Source: Chloroflexota bacterium (GTDB lineage Bacteria; Chloroflexota; Dehalococcoidia; Lucifugimonadales; JADFKI01). Taken from it: 59,054 nucleotides of DNA. The position numbers and the translations under genes were made by a program. Under the pieces are notes generated by a model, which had not been told where the DNA came from, ran no database searches, and was given only the letters and a program-made list of their open reading frames with translations. The stretch spans positions 1-59,054 of the forward strand of contig VXNZ01000054.1 of NCBI GenBank assembly GCA_009840355.1. The letters run 5' to 3'. Positions 8,628-18,135 of this stretch are shown here, piece by piece (the stretch's first letter is position 1; each line of letters begins with the position of its first letter).

Positions 8628-9803
8628 GTGAAGATAGTGCCGCAGCGCGAGTACTCAGACGCAAACTGGCGGACCATGGCGCCCGATGTCTGCACCCGGC
8701 TCTTGGGAGACCCGTCAAGTCGTTCCAGCAAAGAGTGGCGCTGGGGACGGAAAGGCTCATTTCGGCTGAGTCTAGAAACGGGGACGTGGAATGACTTTGA
8801 ATCTGGCGAGGGCGGGGGAGTGATAGCGTTGATAATGCGGGAGGAACGTCTTGAGAAGGATGGTGCTCTTGCTTGGCTTGAACAACATGGCTTTTTGAGG
8901 AGACAGGGCCACCAGGGTCCCGGTTGCAATGATCTGCGGCAAAGGAGTCACGCAGAACGAGCTGAGACATCGCCAATCCACCGAAGTATGACCAGAAGAC
9001 CTGCGCGGCACCCAGAGGAGGCTGTCCGCTGGATAAGGAGCCAAGTACTGCCAATCGCCGATACGCCTGACCACCCGACCCGCGCCTGGATGCGCAGACG
9101 AAACCTTTGGCGTTCCGAACTGCCCTTGCCTCCCTCACTACGCTGGGTTCCTGCCGATGCTCCGGTCTTCAGGAGGTCGCACTCCGGCGTGGGTGCGGTA
9201 GCCTTCCCACTCGCACCGATTTCGGCATGGCGTGACGCTTTTCCAGACACGCCACAGCCCACCGCGGTCCAGCTTGTTTGCATTGACGCTGATGGGCAGC
9301 GAGCTGATTACGAAAACTCCCAGGGCAATCGTGTGGACAAACCGAAATTTGGAAATGCCAGACTGGCCGTATGGGCGGTGGGAAACATCGGAGGGGACGC
9401 TGTGACGGTGTGCGAAGGTGCCGCGGATGCACTTGCGCTTGCCGCCCGCGATCCCGATCCCGTGATTGCCACACTAACGACTCCTCGTCCAGCACTTCAA
9501 TGGAGGGACGAGTTATCAATTTTCGAAACTGTGACTCTGTGGCCCGATATGGACGATATGGACAATCATGGACGACGGCCGGGGCTGGACGCGGTGGTGG
9601 CACTTGCCCAAGCTAGGAAACTTGCAGGGCAATCCGTCGATGTGATGGGTGTCGAAATCGGCAAAGATGCTGCAGACGCTGCGCACGAGGCTCCACTAAA
9701 CGACATCGATAAGGAAGAGCTCCTCAATTTTGCTCAGGAATTGGAAGCCGAAGGCCTGACAGAGTTCGAGGCACTCAGGTATGCCTCTACACTTCTCAGA
9801 TAG
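8628..9803 (+). CDS. TOPRIM-domain plasmid/phage-type primase
   Basis: This 391-residue protein looks like a DnaG-type primase of a mobile replicon. Residues about 43-75 (KGSFRLSLETGTWNDFESGE) match the CHC2-like N-terminal domain of such primases but lack its zinc cysteines. The TOPRIM domain supplies VCEGAADALAL near residue 262 and the metal-binding WPDMDDMDNHGRRPG near 305. It would synthesise RNA primers for the adjacent replication proteins. The start is a GTG with AAAGGGAG upstream. It ends 12 bp before the helicase gene, consistent with one transcript. A different, broken TOPRIM primase lies at 42953-43985. Confidence 0.82.
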   Translation: MKIVPQREYSDANWRTMAPDVCTRLLGDPSSRSSKEWRWGRKGSFRLSLETGTWNDFESGEGGGVIALIMREERLEKDGALAWLEQHGFLRRQGHQGPGCNDLRQRSHAERAETSPIHRSMTRRPARHPEEAVRWIRSQVLPIADTPDHPTRAWMRRRNLWRSELPLPPSLRWVPADAPVFRRSHSGVGAVAFPLAPISAWRDAFPDTPQPTAVQLVCIDADGQRADYENSQGNRVDKPKFGNARLAVWAVGNIGGDAVTVCEGAADALALAARDPDPVIATLTTPRPALQWRDELSIFETVTLWPDMDDMDNHGRRPGLDAVVALAQARKLAGQSVDVMGVEIGKDAADAAHEAPLNDIDKEELLNFAQELEAEGLTEFEALRYASTLLR

Positions 9804-9815
9804 GAACTCCAGACT

Positions 9816-11030
9816 ATGACGACAAACAGCACGAACGGACATCTCGCAGCAAACCGCATCGAGGTCGAACCAACAGATCGGCAGCGGGCAGCGCATGAAC
9901 TGGCAGAGGCCTTCGTCGCTGCTGGTGGAGTCGACTGGACCACGGTGGAATCTAGCCTGAGACTGCTGACTGACTCGGCCGGATACATATCTCCGGCGGT
10001 CGAGTCCGGCAGAACTGCTGCTGCAAGAATCAACGAGGCTATTCTTACCGGACAGGAGCCGTTGCAAGCGGACTTCGATGCTGTTCGATTCGCTCTGGAA
10101 CAAATGCAACGTGCCGAGCCGCTTGAGCTCGTCGACGGACTACCGGAGCAATACTGGCAGGGCTGGTTGGTTGAGAACTGGCTACCACGTGACTGCGTCT
10201 CAATGCTGACGGGAGACGGAGGGGTTGGAAAGTCTCGCCTCGCTCTCCAACTCGCATGGAGTTTGAGCGGCAATGGCCAGTGGCTGGGCGAGACCGGATT
10301 GATGCCACCGAACGGGGCAGACTACGGTATGGGTTTCGAACCCCTTGGGCCCGGCACCATAGTGTACGCTACGTGGGAGGATAGCCCGGAACAGATCAGG
10401 GGCCGACTATACTGGCTTGAGCAATCCGGAAAGACGGGCGACGGTCAGAACTTCAAGATTGCGGACATGCGCTCAAGGGGGCACCTATGGGCCTCGGGCC
10501 AGCACAATGCCGTGCCGGGTTTGACTCCGGCAGGAAAGATGCTGCGCCATGCGGCTGAACAGCACAAAGCAAGGCTTCTGGTAATTGACACACTTGGAGT
10601 CGCCAACGGCGCCAGTGAAATTGACAGGGCTCAGGTCGGGGCGTTCTTTGCGGACTGGGCCGCCTGGGCCGATGCCAACGACTGCGCCGTGCTCCTCATA
10701 GCCCATCCACCCAAAACACCCGGCGTGGCCTACTCGGGTTCAACCGGAATTTTGGGCGGCGTCAGGGCGATGTGGACGATTGAGAGGGTCAGGAGAGATT
10801 GTCAGGGCGACTGCGGATCCCCTAAAAACTGCAATTGCGAGCCAGCATATGCTTATCGCCTAGTGAACGCAAAGCAAAATTACAGTCGGAACACGGGTTC
10901 AGTCTGGCTCACCAATCGCAATGGCGTCTGGTTCGAGAGTAACGGACGAGTTCCCGACTACGGCGACGAAGTGGCTCGCCCTTCACGGCATAACGACGAT
11001 GCCGATGACATGTTCAAGGATGCACTCTAA
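9816..11030 (+). CDS. RepA-like replicative helicase (AAA_25 ATPase)
   Basis: This 404-residue RecA-fold ATPase resembles the hexameric RepA helicases of broad-host-range plasmids. Walker A is GDGGVGKS (residues 133-140) and Walker B is LLVIDTLG (about 255-262), followed by the LLIAHPPK segment typical of AAA_25. The N-terminal 110 residues are helical and unassigned. An odd feature is a cysteine cluster near residue 328 (CQGDCGSPKNCNC), with spacing that could bind zinc, inserted after the core. It lies between the primase and the probable initiator and should unwind the iteron origin downstream. Confidence 0.82.
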   Translation: MTTNSTNGHLAANRIEVEPTDRQRAAHELAEAFVAAGGVDWTTVESSLRLLTDSAGYISPAVESGRTAAARINEAILTGQEPLQADFDAVRFALEQMQRAEPLELVDGLPEQYWQGWLVENWLPRDCVSMLTGDGGVGKSRLALQLAWSLSGNGQWLGETGLMPPNGADYGMGFEPLGPGTIVYATWEDSPEQIRGRLYWLEQSGKTGDGQNFKIADMRSRGHLWASGQHNAVPGLTPAGKMLRHAAEQHKARLLVIDTLGVANGASEIDRAQVGAFFADWAAWADANDCAVLLIAHPPKTPGVAYSGSTGILGGVRAMWTIERVRRDCQGDCGSPKNCNCEPAYAYRLVNAKQNYSRNTGSVWLTNRNGVWFESNGRVPDYGDEVARPSRHNDDADDMFKDAL

Positions 11031-11073
11031 GCGATGGTTGCGAATCAACTTCAGGCCTTGTAGGAAGACGAGA

Positions 11074-12339
11074 ATGACAAGAACCAGCCAGGAATCTCTT
11101 GTATTACTCACCGATGCCGTCTGGCGAGATGACGGTAACGACGGTGAATGCCCGCTTGGGAAGCGTCCAAGATTTCGGCAACTCGATGATCTGATCTCTA
11201 CAACCGCCTGGGGCACGGAGGCACGAGAGGAATTCTTTCGACGCTGGGCTATTGTCGAAAAGGCGACGGATAAGAGCTTTGAGGTAAGCAGTTTCGCCGA
11301 GCTTGCCCATATGCACTGGGAGGAAGCTGCTAAGGCCGAACCCGAGATGAAACACCCCTTGGCTCCCTTGATCTCTGCTTGGCAGTCTGGGCCGTTGGAA
11401 GTCAAAGCCGTGCGAGACGCGAATGGGCACCTCAGAAGTGATACGATCGCTCCTCGTATTGCCATGCGCGACAGTGGAAACGCTAAGGCCGACAGACTCT
11501 ACCTGGCTCCAGCCCATTTCGGTACCGACAATGACGGAACCCAAGTTTCGCTTCCTGGATTCGAGGATGGGCGAGCAAATGGCCGGATTCCAGTCCTACC
11601 CGTTAACCTCTACGATCTCGGAGTGACGGCCGGTGAAGCTCGAGGTGGACGAGGAGCCGCACCGATTCCCGCTCGAATGCTCGTCAAGCTTGCCGCCGCA
11701 CCGTCAGCTGTCGTTCGGCACGGCGAACGCTTTGTAACATATGCAATCACTCTTCGCGACCTGAGAGGTGCACTATATCCGCCTGAGTATCTCGACGGCA
11801 GGCTGCGCCGCCAGCGTTCGGTAGGGGAGATTTGGCCGAGAATACGCGAGGCGATCCGGGTCATTAACCAGGAAGCCAGAATACCGGTGCTCGACCCGAA
11901 GACCGGCTACGGATACTATCACCACCTGCTACGCATCAATGAGAACTTCGGCCGAATCGACCTTGATATGCCAATTGGGGTCGTACTGGATATCCCACCA
12001 GAAGTTGAAGGCGGCGTCCAATTGCCACATCGGCTCGATCAATGGGGAGCCGAGAGTGCTCCAGCTTACAGAGCGCTATTGGGCTTGTCGTTCTTGTGGC
12101 ACGAGCCCGGGAGAACCCACGCACCAGTGAAGGGCGGGCGATGGGTGCGAAAAACTGGGATAGAGGCCTACGAGCCTTTGACCGACGACGATGCGATAGC
12201 TTTGACTTTTCCAAGTAGCAGACACAGTAACAAGCGGCTCTTAGTACGCCGGGCGTGGAACGCCTTGGAGAACCTTGAGGATTACGGTGAACTGCGTATA
12301 GATGCACGCCGTATTCTACCGCCTGCAGATCTCGAATAA
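11074..12339 (+). CDS. probable iteron-binding replication initiator
   Basis: This is a 421-residue basic protein with no signature I can name outright. The region around residues 190-330 (PARMLVKLAAAPSAVV, ITLRDLRGALYP, WPRIREAIRVIN) and the C-terminal segment RHSNKRLLVRRAWNALENLE look like two winged-helix DNA-binding units, the usual build of plasmid initiators. The ATG at 11074 has GGAAG 10 bases upstream. The frame extends to 10921, but that part overlaps the helicase gene and is not protein-like. It is last in the replication gene series and is followed immediately by nine iterons, the strongest argument for its role. Confidence 0.65.
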   Translation: MTRTSQESLVLLTDAVWRDDGNDGECPLGKRPRFRQLDDLISTTAWGTEAREEFFRRWAIVEKATDKSFEVSSFAELAHMHWEEAAKAEPEMKHPLAPLISAWQSGPLEVKAVRDANGHLRSDTIAPRIAMRDSGNAKADRLYLAPAHFGTDNDGTQVSLPGFEDGRANGRIPVLPVNLYDLGVTAGEARGGRGAAPIPARMLVKLAAAPSAVVRHGERFVTYAITLRDLRGALYPPEYLDGRLRRQRSVGEIWPRIREAIRVINQEARIPVLDPKTGYGYYHHLLRINENFGRIDLDMPIGVVLDIPPEVEGGVQLPHRLDQWGAESAPAYRALLGLSFLWHEPGRTHAPVKGGRWVRKTGIEAYEPLTDDDAIALTFPSSRHSNKRLLVRRAWNALENLEDYGELRIDARRILPPADLE

Positions 12340-12343
12340 GTAC

Positions 12344-12542
12344 TGCCATTTGAAGATACACAGGCTACCATCTGACGATACAAGCCACTACCGCCTGATG
12401 ATACGACGAATGCCGTTTGAGGATACGGTTAGCTCCGCTTGACGATACAGAAACTGCCATCTGATGAAACGGTCAATACCATCTGACGATACGCTCAGAG
12501 CCATTTGACGATACAGAAATTACCTTTAGACGATACGTAATC
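12344..12542 (+). repeat. nine iterons with 22-bp period, probable replication origin
   Basis: Nine direct repeats of consensus TRCCATYTGACGATAC begin at 12344, 12366, 12389, 12411, 12433, 12455, 12477, 12499 and 12521. Spacing is 22 bp throughout except for one step of 23. Twenty-two bp is two helical turns, so bound initiators would align on one face of the DNA. The array starts 5 bp after the stop codon of the probable initiator gene. The GACGATAC half is the best conserved part. Confidence 0.9.
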
Positions 12543-12746
12543 GGGCGAATTCGTATTGTATTTGCGAGTCTCTACATGCTACGAGCGACTAACTCTACTA
12601 CCCTACACCTACTCTCTACATGAGGAGGTGGTAGGGACAGGAAGTGAGGCTTCGTCCAACTCGCTCACTTCCTGTTACCAGCCTCTTCAATTGGGCAGCG
12701 ACCCTTAACTAGAAATAAGCGCTATTCGAGACCATGATACTTTCCA
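12543..12746. other. origin-proximal region with an 11-bp inverted repeat
   Basis: An AT-leaning segment (12543-12600) follows the iterons and could be the unwinding region. CAGGAAGTGAG at 12638-12648 and its exact reverse complement at 12664-12674 form a hairpin with a 15-base loop. No T-run follows, so a simple terminator is unlikely. A replication-related structure is possible. No gene was seen. Confidence 0.5.
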
Positions 12747-13393
12747 TCACTTCGCGCCTGACACCGGCACCGGGACGCCGGGATTGAGGATGTGGATGCC
12801 ACCGGAACTACCGCAATAGACATTGCCTTCAGAGTCCACTGTCATGCCGTCCGGGATGCCCTCTCTATCATCAGGTCGCATTTCAGCAAACAGTTGGTCG
12901 GATGCCAGGTCAAGGGTGCCCAGGTCAGCGGATATGCGGAAGACGCCGGAGATGCTCTGCTCCCATTGCTCCCGGGGGCGACGGAATGTCCAAGGATCGG
13001 TGGAGTAGATGCTGCCGTCTGACTTTAACACTACGTCGTTCGGGCGGTTGATCTGGGGACATTCGATCCAGTTGGCGTTGACTGTGGTTGAGCCGTCGTC
13101 TCCATGCGGCTGATGCGACGCCCATCGTGCTCGGCAGCGATAAGTCGTCCCTGCAGGTCTCTGGTCAGCCCGTTGTGGCGGTTCACGGGCTGCGCCTCGA
13201 CGGTAAGAAAACCCAGGTATTCATGTCCGTCCTCAGCCAATCCGCCATCCATCGTGAAGCGCATGCGCCGGTCGTTATGGATGTCACTGAAAAGCAGGTG
13301 CCCGCCGTAATCGTCGTCCGGGCCAGCCTACCACAGCGGACCTTCAGCAGAGCTTTCAGCGCCGCCAAAACTGAAGTTTTGGGAGTCGGTCAT
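12747..13393 (-). pseudogene. SMP-30/gluconolactonase-like protein, decayed
   Basis: The fragments together read as a beta-propeller of the SMP-30/gluconolactonase/LRE family: GGHLLFSDIHNDRRM, then VNRHNGLTRDLQGRLIAAEH, NRPNDVVLKSDGSIYSTDPW and GIPDGMTVDSEGNVYCGSSG. The frame starting at the ATG at 13393 meets an in-frame TAG after EGPLW. A frameshift near 13100 moves reading to the next frame. The protein also ends early, after HILNPGVPV, without the last blade. Intact relatives hydrolyse sugar lactones, but this copy is dead unless the lesions are read errors. Confidence 0.75.
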
Positions 13394-13694
13394 GGGGACA
13401 TGATCAGAGCGATGACGATAGCCTTTCGATAGGCATGTCCGTGCCTCCTGTCCGCTGGTATGCTGTGGGTAAGTCCGTCTGAGTGGGCGTCACATTATCA
13501 GATGGCGCAGCTCGGGACTAAATGGGAGTGAGCGGCATCGATTGAAGCCTTCATACGACGAGAGTTAGACCTAGCCGGTGCTACTACCCCTTCACGGTAT
13601 ACTGCCCATGATGACACTTGGAGCGTCCCTTGTGCGTGAGACAAATTGAACCCAAGAGCAGGGACGACGACATCTCTGTCGGAGAGGATTTACG
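13394..13694. other. no gene recognised
   Basis: About 300 bases lie between the decayed lactonase and the DUF1937 gene. No coding frame, RNA or clear promoter was identified. Confidence 0.45.
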
Positions 13695-14114
13695 ATGACC
13701 ACAGTTCCGCTGTCCGGATTCCTGCCGGCTGACGCCTTGGACGAATTCAGGAGATTCGACGGTCCCCTTATCTACCTTGCTGCACCGTTGGGACATCCGG
13801 AGCCCTCGATAAGGCAAGAGCGATTTGAGAGTGTCAACAACTATTGCGGATATCTGATCCGTCAGCGCGTGCTCGTTTTCTCGCCACTGTCGTTGGGCGC
13901 TTCTCTCGATGAGAATGCCATATCCAACAGCGCCTGGTACGCCCTTGGGCTCCAGATGCTGGCGCGCTGTGACGAGCTACGGATTCTCGCACTGGACGGA
14001 TGGGAGGAAAGTGTCGGAGTATCCCTTGAGACAAGGTACGCCAGACAGCTGAGTATCCTTGTTTCAGTCGCCGACCCGCTCACTTACGAAGTGACGTTGC
14101 TGCACGGTAACTGA
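13695..14114 (+). CDS. DUF1937 family protein (deoxyribosyltransferase-like fold)
   Basis: This 139-residue protein matches DUF1937, a phage- and plasmid-associated family with a nucleoside 2-deoxyribosyltransferase-like fold. Seen features are LIYLAAPLGHPEPSIRQERF at residues about 25-45, VFSPLSLG at about 60, MLARCDELRILALDGWEES near 95-110 and the conserved ETRYAR segment. The start ATG follows GAGAGGA. Its substrate is unknown. It lies alone between relics, with no partner gene. Confidence 0.75.
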   Translation: MTTVPLSGFLPADALDEFRRFDGPLIYLAAPLGHPEPSIRQERFESVNNYCGYLIRQRVLVFSPLSLGASLDENAISNSAWYALGLQMLARCDELRILALDGWEESVGVSLETRYARQLSILVSVADPLTYEVTLLHGN

Positions 14115-14213
14115 AGTTATCGCTGTCAATTGTCGCTGCCTCCTGTGAACTTCGGGATTTATCTGTAGCTTATTAGGAATTGCACGGATGCGCGTAACCT
14201 GACAAAAGGCTCT

Positions 14214-14549
14214 ATGAATTGGGTTCCAGACATCCTGAGGCGAGGCAATCACGGCGATTCTCCGCATGCTCGGTTGGTGGACAATCGGGGCTACCTGCCG
14301 CAGGGGGCCGAGGAGTCCGAGGTGCTGTTCACGCTGATAGCCGAGCGCTACGAGCGTCGCTCGCTCGACATCACATCCAACCTGGTCTTCTCAGAGTGGG
14401 AGAAGATCTTCGCCAATCCGATGGCGACTGCGGCTGCGATAGACAGGATCGTGCATCACTCGGTCATCCTGGAGTTCGACCTGCCGAGCTACAGGACCGA
14501 CGCGGCGCAGAGTCGGCAGGCGGAGAACGGGACAGACCGGCAAATCTAA
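14214..14549 (+). pseudogene. IS21 IstB C-terminal fragment
   Basis: Residues about 42-112 match the C-terminal half of the IS21 helper ATPase IstB: FTLIAERYERRSLDITSNLV, FSEWEKIFANPMATAAAIDR and IVHHSVILEF. The P-loop half is missing, and the first 40 residues are unrelated. The frame ends just before a cluster of IS-end repeats, which fits the 3-prime end of an otherwise deleted element. Confidence 0.8.
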
Positions 14550-14665
14550 TTGACGCGTCAAATGCGAATCGTCGCGTCAACATCGCGTGAAATCAGCAGT
14601 CAGACAAGGAGTGAAAGCGGCAAAATCCATTGACGCAACCGGCAAAAATGATTGACGTGTAACAG
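14550..14665. repeat. IS21-like right end repeats
   Basis: Several copies of a short motif TTGACGYRTM or its variants (near 14549, 14571, 14630 and 14652) are spaced through this stretch directly after the IstB fragment. Multiple terminal repeats are normal for IS21 ends. Confidence 0.5.
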
Positions 14666-14785
14666 CGGCCAGAATAATTGTCGTTGACCACCTCAAACCT
14701 TTTACATAGACGACGGATGTTTGATGTACAATACGCCGACGAACTTTTCGCAGATGTAAGAGTGGCGGAGGCGAAAGTCAGAGAA

Positions 14786-15883
14786 ATGAAGGTTGTGATA
14801 ATGCTGATAGCCGTGGTGTTCATCAGCCAGCTTCTAGCCTGTGATGAACTGGCGCGGGTCCAGGATGAAAGCGCACCCGTGGCGACACCGATGTTACCGG
14901 CTATCCCTGAACAGCCAAGGGAAGCTGAAGAATCTGGCGCCAAGCCGAGCACTCCTAAGCCAGCTTCGACTCCCGCTCCGGCGAATGCACCACTTTCGGT
15001 AGTGACTCCGTTTGCCGTGCTGCCGTCGTACACACCACAACCAACGGCCACTAGGTCGCCCGCATCAACCGCAACTCCAATCTCCCCAGAAGAATTTAGG
15101 GCTAAAACGGCTGAGAACATCCAGCGTTGCAAGCACTGGGCCATGCAGAACCTAGAACCAATCGAATTCTCTCGATTCGATAGGCTTAACCCTAAGACGA
15201 TGAGTGACCTCGACAGGATTCTGTGGGGAAATATGGTCAGCAATCCCTACGGCAGATATTCGCTTTTTGAGCCAAGAGAGGGCGAGACGGAGTGGTGCAT
15301 GGACTACTGGTCCGAACCCCTAACGGAGCAGAACGCGCATAAACGGAATGACCAGTTTCGTGACGAGTGCATCTATGGCATAGTGCGTCGGGCGCGAAAC
15401 TACGAACAGAAGATAAAGGAATGGGCCGAAATCGCCAGTGAGAAGTACGATGTCGATGTATCCCCAGTCATCGTCAATCAGCACATCCGCGTCATGAATT
15501 GGATGGATATTGACGGTGCGGATCTGCTTCAGATACAGGAATCTCCTGCTGCGCTTGTAAGGAGAATATACGAGAGTAGGGATGAGGGGTATTACGGCAG
15601 ATATCAAGGCACTGAGAACTTCCCGTCGAAGGACACGCCTTCAGAGGTGTTGGAATGGTGGGGTATAGAGGACGCCTTTTTCTACGTCATTGACCCTGAC
15701 ACTAACGAGTGTGGACTGTACTACCCACAACTTTTCTTCGGACGCTGGATTCCCATAGATGATTACGGGACAGAGGATGAAGCTCAGCAATACAAGGAGT
15801 CCATTGAAGACCTACGGACCGAAGATGAGTGGCCTGACTGGGCCGATGGCCCGGCCCGCGACATCCTGATTCAGCTAGAATAA
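14786..15883 (+). CDS. predicted lipoprotein with Thr/Pro/Ala-rich linker
   Basis: This 365-residue secreted protein begins with a lipoprotein signal: MKVVIMLIAVVFISQLLAC puts the lipobox LLAC at residues 16-19, with Cys19 as the lipidated residue. A Pro/Thr/Ala/Ser-rich linker follows (about 25-110), then a globular domain (about 115-365) rich in Trp, Tyr and acidic residues that I cannot assign. I chose the ATG at 14786 over the TTG at 14678 because the latter lies in IS-end DNA and would bury the signal peptide. The protein is probably tethered outside the cytoplasmic membrane. The following BI-1 gene starts 29 bp after it on the same strand. Confidence 0.7.
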   Translation: MKVVIMLIAVVFISQLLACDELARVQDESAPVATPMLPAIPEQPREAEESGAKPSTPKPASTPAPANAPLSVVTPFAVLPSYTPQPTATRSPASTATPISPEEFRAKTAENIQRCKHWAMQNLEPIEFSRFDRLNPKTMSDLDRILWGNMVSNPYGRYSLFEPREGETEWCMDYWSEPLTEQNAHKRNDQFRDECIYGIVRRARNYEQKIKEWAEIASEKYDVDVSPVIVNQHIRVMNWMDIDGADLLQIQESPAALVRRIYESRDEGYYGRYQGTENFPSKDTPSEVLEWWGIEDAFFYVIDPDTNECGLYYPQLFFGRWIPIDDYGTEDEAQQYKESIEDLRTEDEWPDWADGPARDILIQLE

Positions 15884-15912
15884 ATTCTCGTGGGTAAATT
15901 CAGGGAACGGAT

Positions 15913-16623
15913 ATGACCACGTACAGGAAAGCCCTAGTCGAACAACCAGACCGCGCAGACACGATCTACACCGAAGCCCTGTTTAGAATGTTCGGGCTTG
16001 TGGCGCTTGGCGTTGTGGTTACAGCCGTTGCGATCTGGGTTGGCGACGCGTTCATTCTCGGCAAACATATCTTTGGAAATGGCTGGGTAGGAGTCCTGCT
16101 ATACGTCGGAGCTACCCTTGGGGTACTGATAGCATCCCATATTGTCGCCAACAAAGGGATGCTGGGCCTGGCGACTGCCCTCTACCTCGGCTTCGCTGCC
16201 CTTGAAGGCTTCTTCATTTCTCCGATCCTGGAACTGGCAACCGGCGAGTCGATGGCGATAGCGTTCATACTGGTCGCTGCACTCTTCGTTCTAATGGCAG
16301 CTATTGGTCTGCGAACGAAGAGAGACCTCTCCGGAATGGGTTCGATGCTCTTCTTCACGCTTTTCGGGGCGGTGGTCGTCTTGTTGCTTGACCTGTTCAT
16401 ATTCCAGTCCGGCTCTGTGCAGATCATTATCAGCATCATCCTGTTCCCCGTGTTTCTCGGCCTGACTGTTTGGGAGACGAGGCGCATGAAGATTCGTGCC
16501 CAGGAGGCCGCACTTGAAGGCGATGCGGCCAGCGCGGACAAGGTTGCCGTGCAGGCCGCGATTGGGCTGTACCTGAACGTATTGAACCTGTTTCTGATCG
16601 TCTATGACTGGCTGCCATTCTGA
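15913..16623 (+). CDS. Bax inhibitor-1 (BI-1/YccA) family membrane protein
   Basis: This 236-residue protein has about seven hydrophobic helices and matches the BI-1/TMBIM family. The family features are the N-terminal EALFRMFGLVALGVVVTA helix, ISPILELATGES after the third helix, and the C-terminal AIGLYLNVLNLFLIVYDWLP. Bacterial members such as YccA and YetJ are implicated in protease modulation and calcium leak. The substrate here is unknown. GGGAACGG precedes the ATG. It looks intact and may be co-transcribed with the lipoprotein upstream. Confidence 0.88.
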   Translation: MTTYRKALVEQPDRADTIYTEALFRMFGLVALGVVVTAVAIWVGDAFILGKHIFGNGWVGVLLYVGATLGVLIASHIVANKGMLGLATALYLGFAALEGFFISPILELATGESMAIAFILVAALFVLMAAIGLRTKRDLSGMGSMLFFTLFGAVVVLLLDLFIFQSGSVQIIISIILFPVFLGLTVWETRRMKIRAQEAALEGDAASADKVAVQAAIGLYLNVLNLFLIVYDWLPF

Positions 16624-16710
16624 AGGATTGCGTCTGCTGCACCCGACGGTCCGTCGGGGATTGGAGGATTTGGCAGCAGTCTGATTAGGGCCTGGCAGTT
16701 ATTCAAAAAG

Positions 16711-18135
16711 GTGGCGGAGTGGAGCCTGACGGCCGTAGCCCTCGGATTGATATTCCTTCTGGGCATAGGTGTCGTCTTTGCTTTTGTGGATACTTTTTCA
16801 TCAGGCATTTCCAGCGGCCTCAGTGCCACACTCCTCGGCACTATCGTGCCGCTTCTGGTGGGAGCACTATTCGGCGCTCTAGCCGCTTCCCATAAAGGCC
16901 GGCGAGTTTGGTTGTGGGCAATCCTCTGCGGAATTCTGCCGATTTCGCTTTTCTTTCTAGCGTTCAACAAATGCTATCGGTGTGATGCTTCTGACGGTAA
17001 CAACTTTGCTGCCCATTGGCTTATCGGGCTTTCTGCACCAGCTTTGTTCATTGGTTTTCTGGTCTGGCAATTTGACGTTGATGACCCGGAAAGAGAGCAG
17101 TACCGCCTGACCGAAGAAGCCGAGCCGAGCCCCAGTGATAGATACCATGCGGAGAAAGTGGCGATGCTTGAGATGATTAACGAGCAGCGCAGGCTGGCCG
17201 CAGTGTCTCCTTTGAGGCTGGGTCACAATGAAGCCGCCCAGCTTCACGCAGAAGCGATGCGGGACGATTGTTTCGTATCGCACTGGGACACGGATGGCTT
17301 GAAGCCATATATGCGTTACAGCTTGGAGGGTGGCTATCAGTACAATGCGGAGAACGTCGGTGGATTTTACGACTGCGGCCCCTTTGACCCCTATGAAGAT
17401 GTTGAAGCCACACTCGAAGCATACGTGCTGGGTTTCATGGATAGCGAAGGACATCGTGAAACGATGCTGGACCCTCTTTATCGTAAGGTCAGCATTGGAA
17501 TCGCAACAAATAGGGGCATCTGGGTAGTTCAGCATTTCGAGGGAGAATACATCGAGTTTGACGAGCTTCCTTCTCTGGATGGCGGAATTCTCTCAATGTC
17601 TGGGCACGTTAAGGAAGGCGCTCAAATGGATGAAGATGTTGGCGTGATGATTGAATACGATCCGCCAGTTAGAGAACTCACGATTGAGCAGCTTGAACAA
17701 ACACAGTGCTACAATCCAGGCTTGCCCGTCGCTATTGTTCTCAAGAATCCCTTCGATGAATATGACCTTGACGACCCTGATGTTCGTGTTGAAATTTATG
17801 AGATGCTGGCTTCTCTGGAAGACAGCCCGATTCCACATGAAGAGTGCAGAGACCCTTACAAGATGGATCTCGCAGATAGCTACTCCAGGAGCGACGGGTC
17901 TGAGAGCAGATTTGGCCTAGGTCAACCTGATGAAATTTCCGAACGTGAGGTATATGTATCGTTTATGCTTGCGGAAGAGTGGAGCATAACCAACTTCGGA
18001 GAATTCTCAATGCGAGCAGACATCGGAAATGTAATGGCAGACTACGGGTCTGGAGTCTACACAGTTACAATTGTGGCAACGATCGCTGGGGAGTTGTCCC
18101 CCATTTCCGTTTACGCGGTATTTGTGGACTGGTGA
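16711..18135 (+). CDS. CAP-domain (SCP/PR-1) membrane protein
   Basis: This 474-residue protein starts with four hydrophobic segments (about residues 5-30, 36-62, 68-90 and 102-122) and carries a CAP domain at about 145-285. CAP signatures are AAQLHAEAMRDDCFVSHWD (supplying the conserved His), NAENVGG and SEGHRETMLDPLYRKVSIGI. The remaining 190 residues are an acidic, beta-rich domain I do not recognise. CAP proteins bind lipids or ligands outside the cell, and bacterial roles are mostly unknown. The start is a GTG at 16711. A slightly longer start preceded by GGAGGA at about 16663 cannot be excluded. Confidence 0.78.
   Translation: MAEWSLTAVALGLIFLLGIGVVFAFVDTFSSGISSGLSATLLGTIVPLLVGALFGALAASHKGRRVWLWAILCGILPISLFFLAFNKCYRCDASDGNNFAAHWLIGLSAPALFIGFLVWQFDVDDPEREQYRLTEEAEPSPSDRYHAEKVAMLEMINEQRRLAAVSPLRLGHNEAAQLHAEAMRDDCFVSHWDTDGLKPYMRYSLEGGYQYNAENVGGFYDCGPFDPYEDVEATLEAYVLGFMDSEGHRETMLDPLYRKVSIGIATNRGIWVVQHFEGEYIEFDELPSLDGGILSMSGHVKEGAQMDEDVGVMIEYDPPVRELTIEQLEQTQCYNPGLPVAIVLKNPFDEYDLDDPDVRVEIYEMLASLEDSPIPHEECRDPYKMDLADSYSRSDGSESRFGLGQPDEISEREVYVSFMLAEEWSITNFGEFSMRADIGNVMADYGSGVYTVTIVATIAGELSPISVYAVFVDW

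Noticed and set aside
10921-11073. Extended start for the replication initiator
   Set aside because: The extra 51 codons overlap the helicase gene and are not protein-like; the ATG at 11074 has a ribosome site.
12344-12542. CRISPR array
   Set aside because: Unit length 22 bp with conserved core and only short variable parts, no spacers of 30 bp or more, no cas genes; it is an iteron array.
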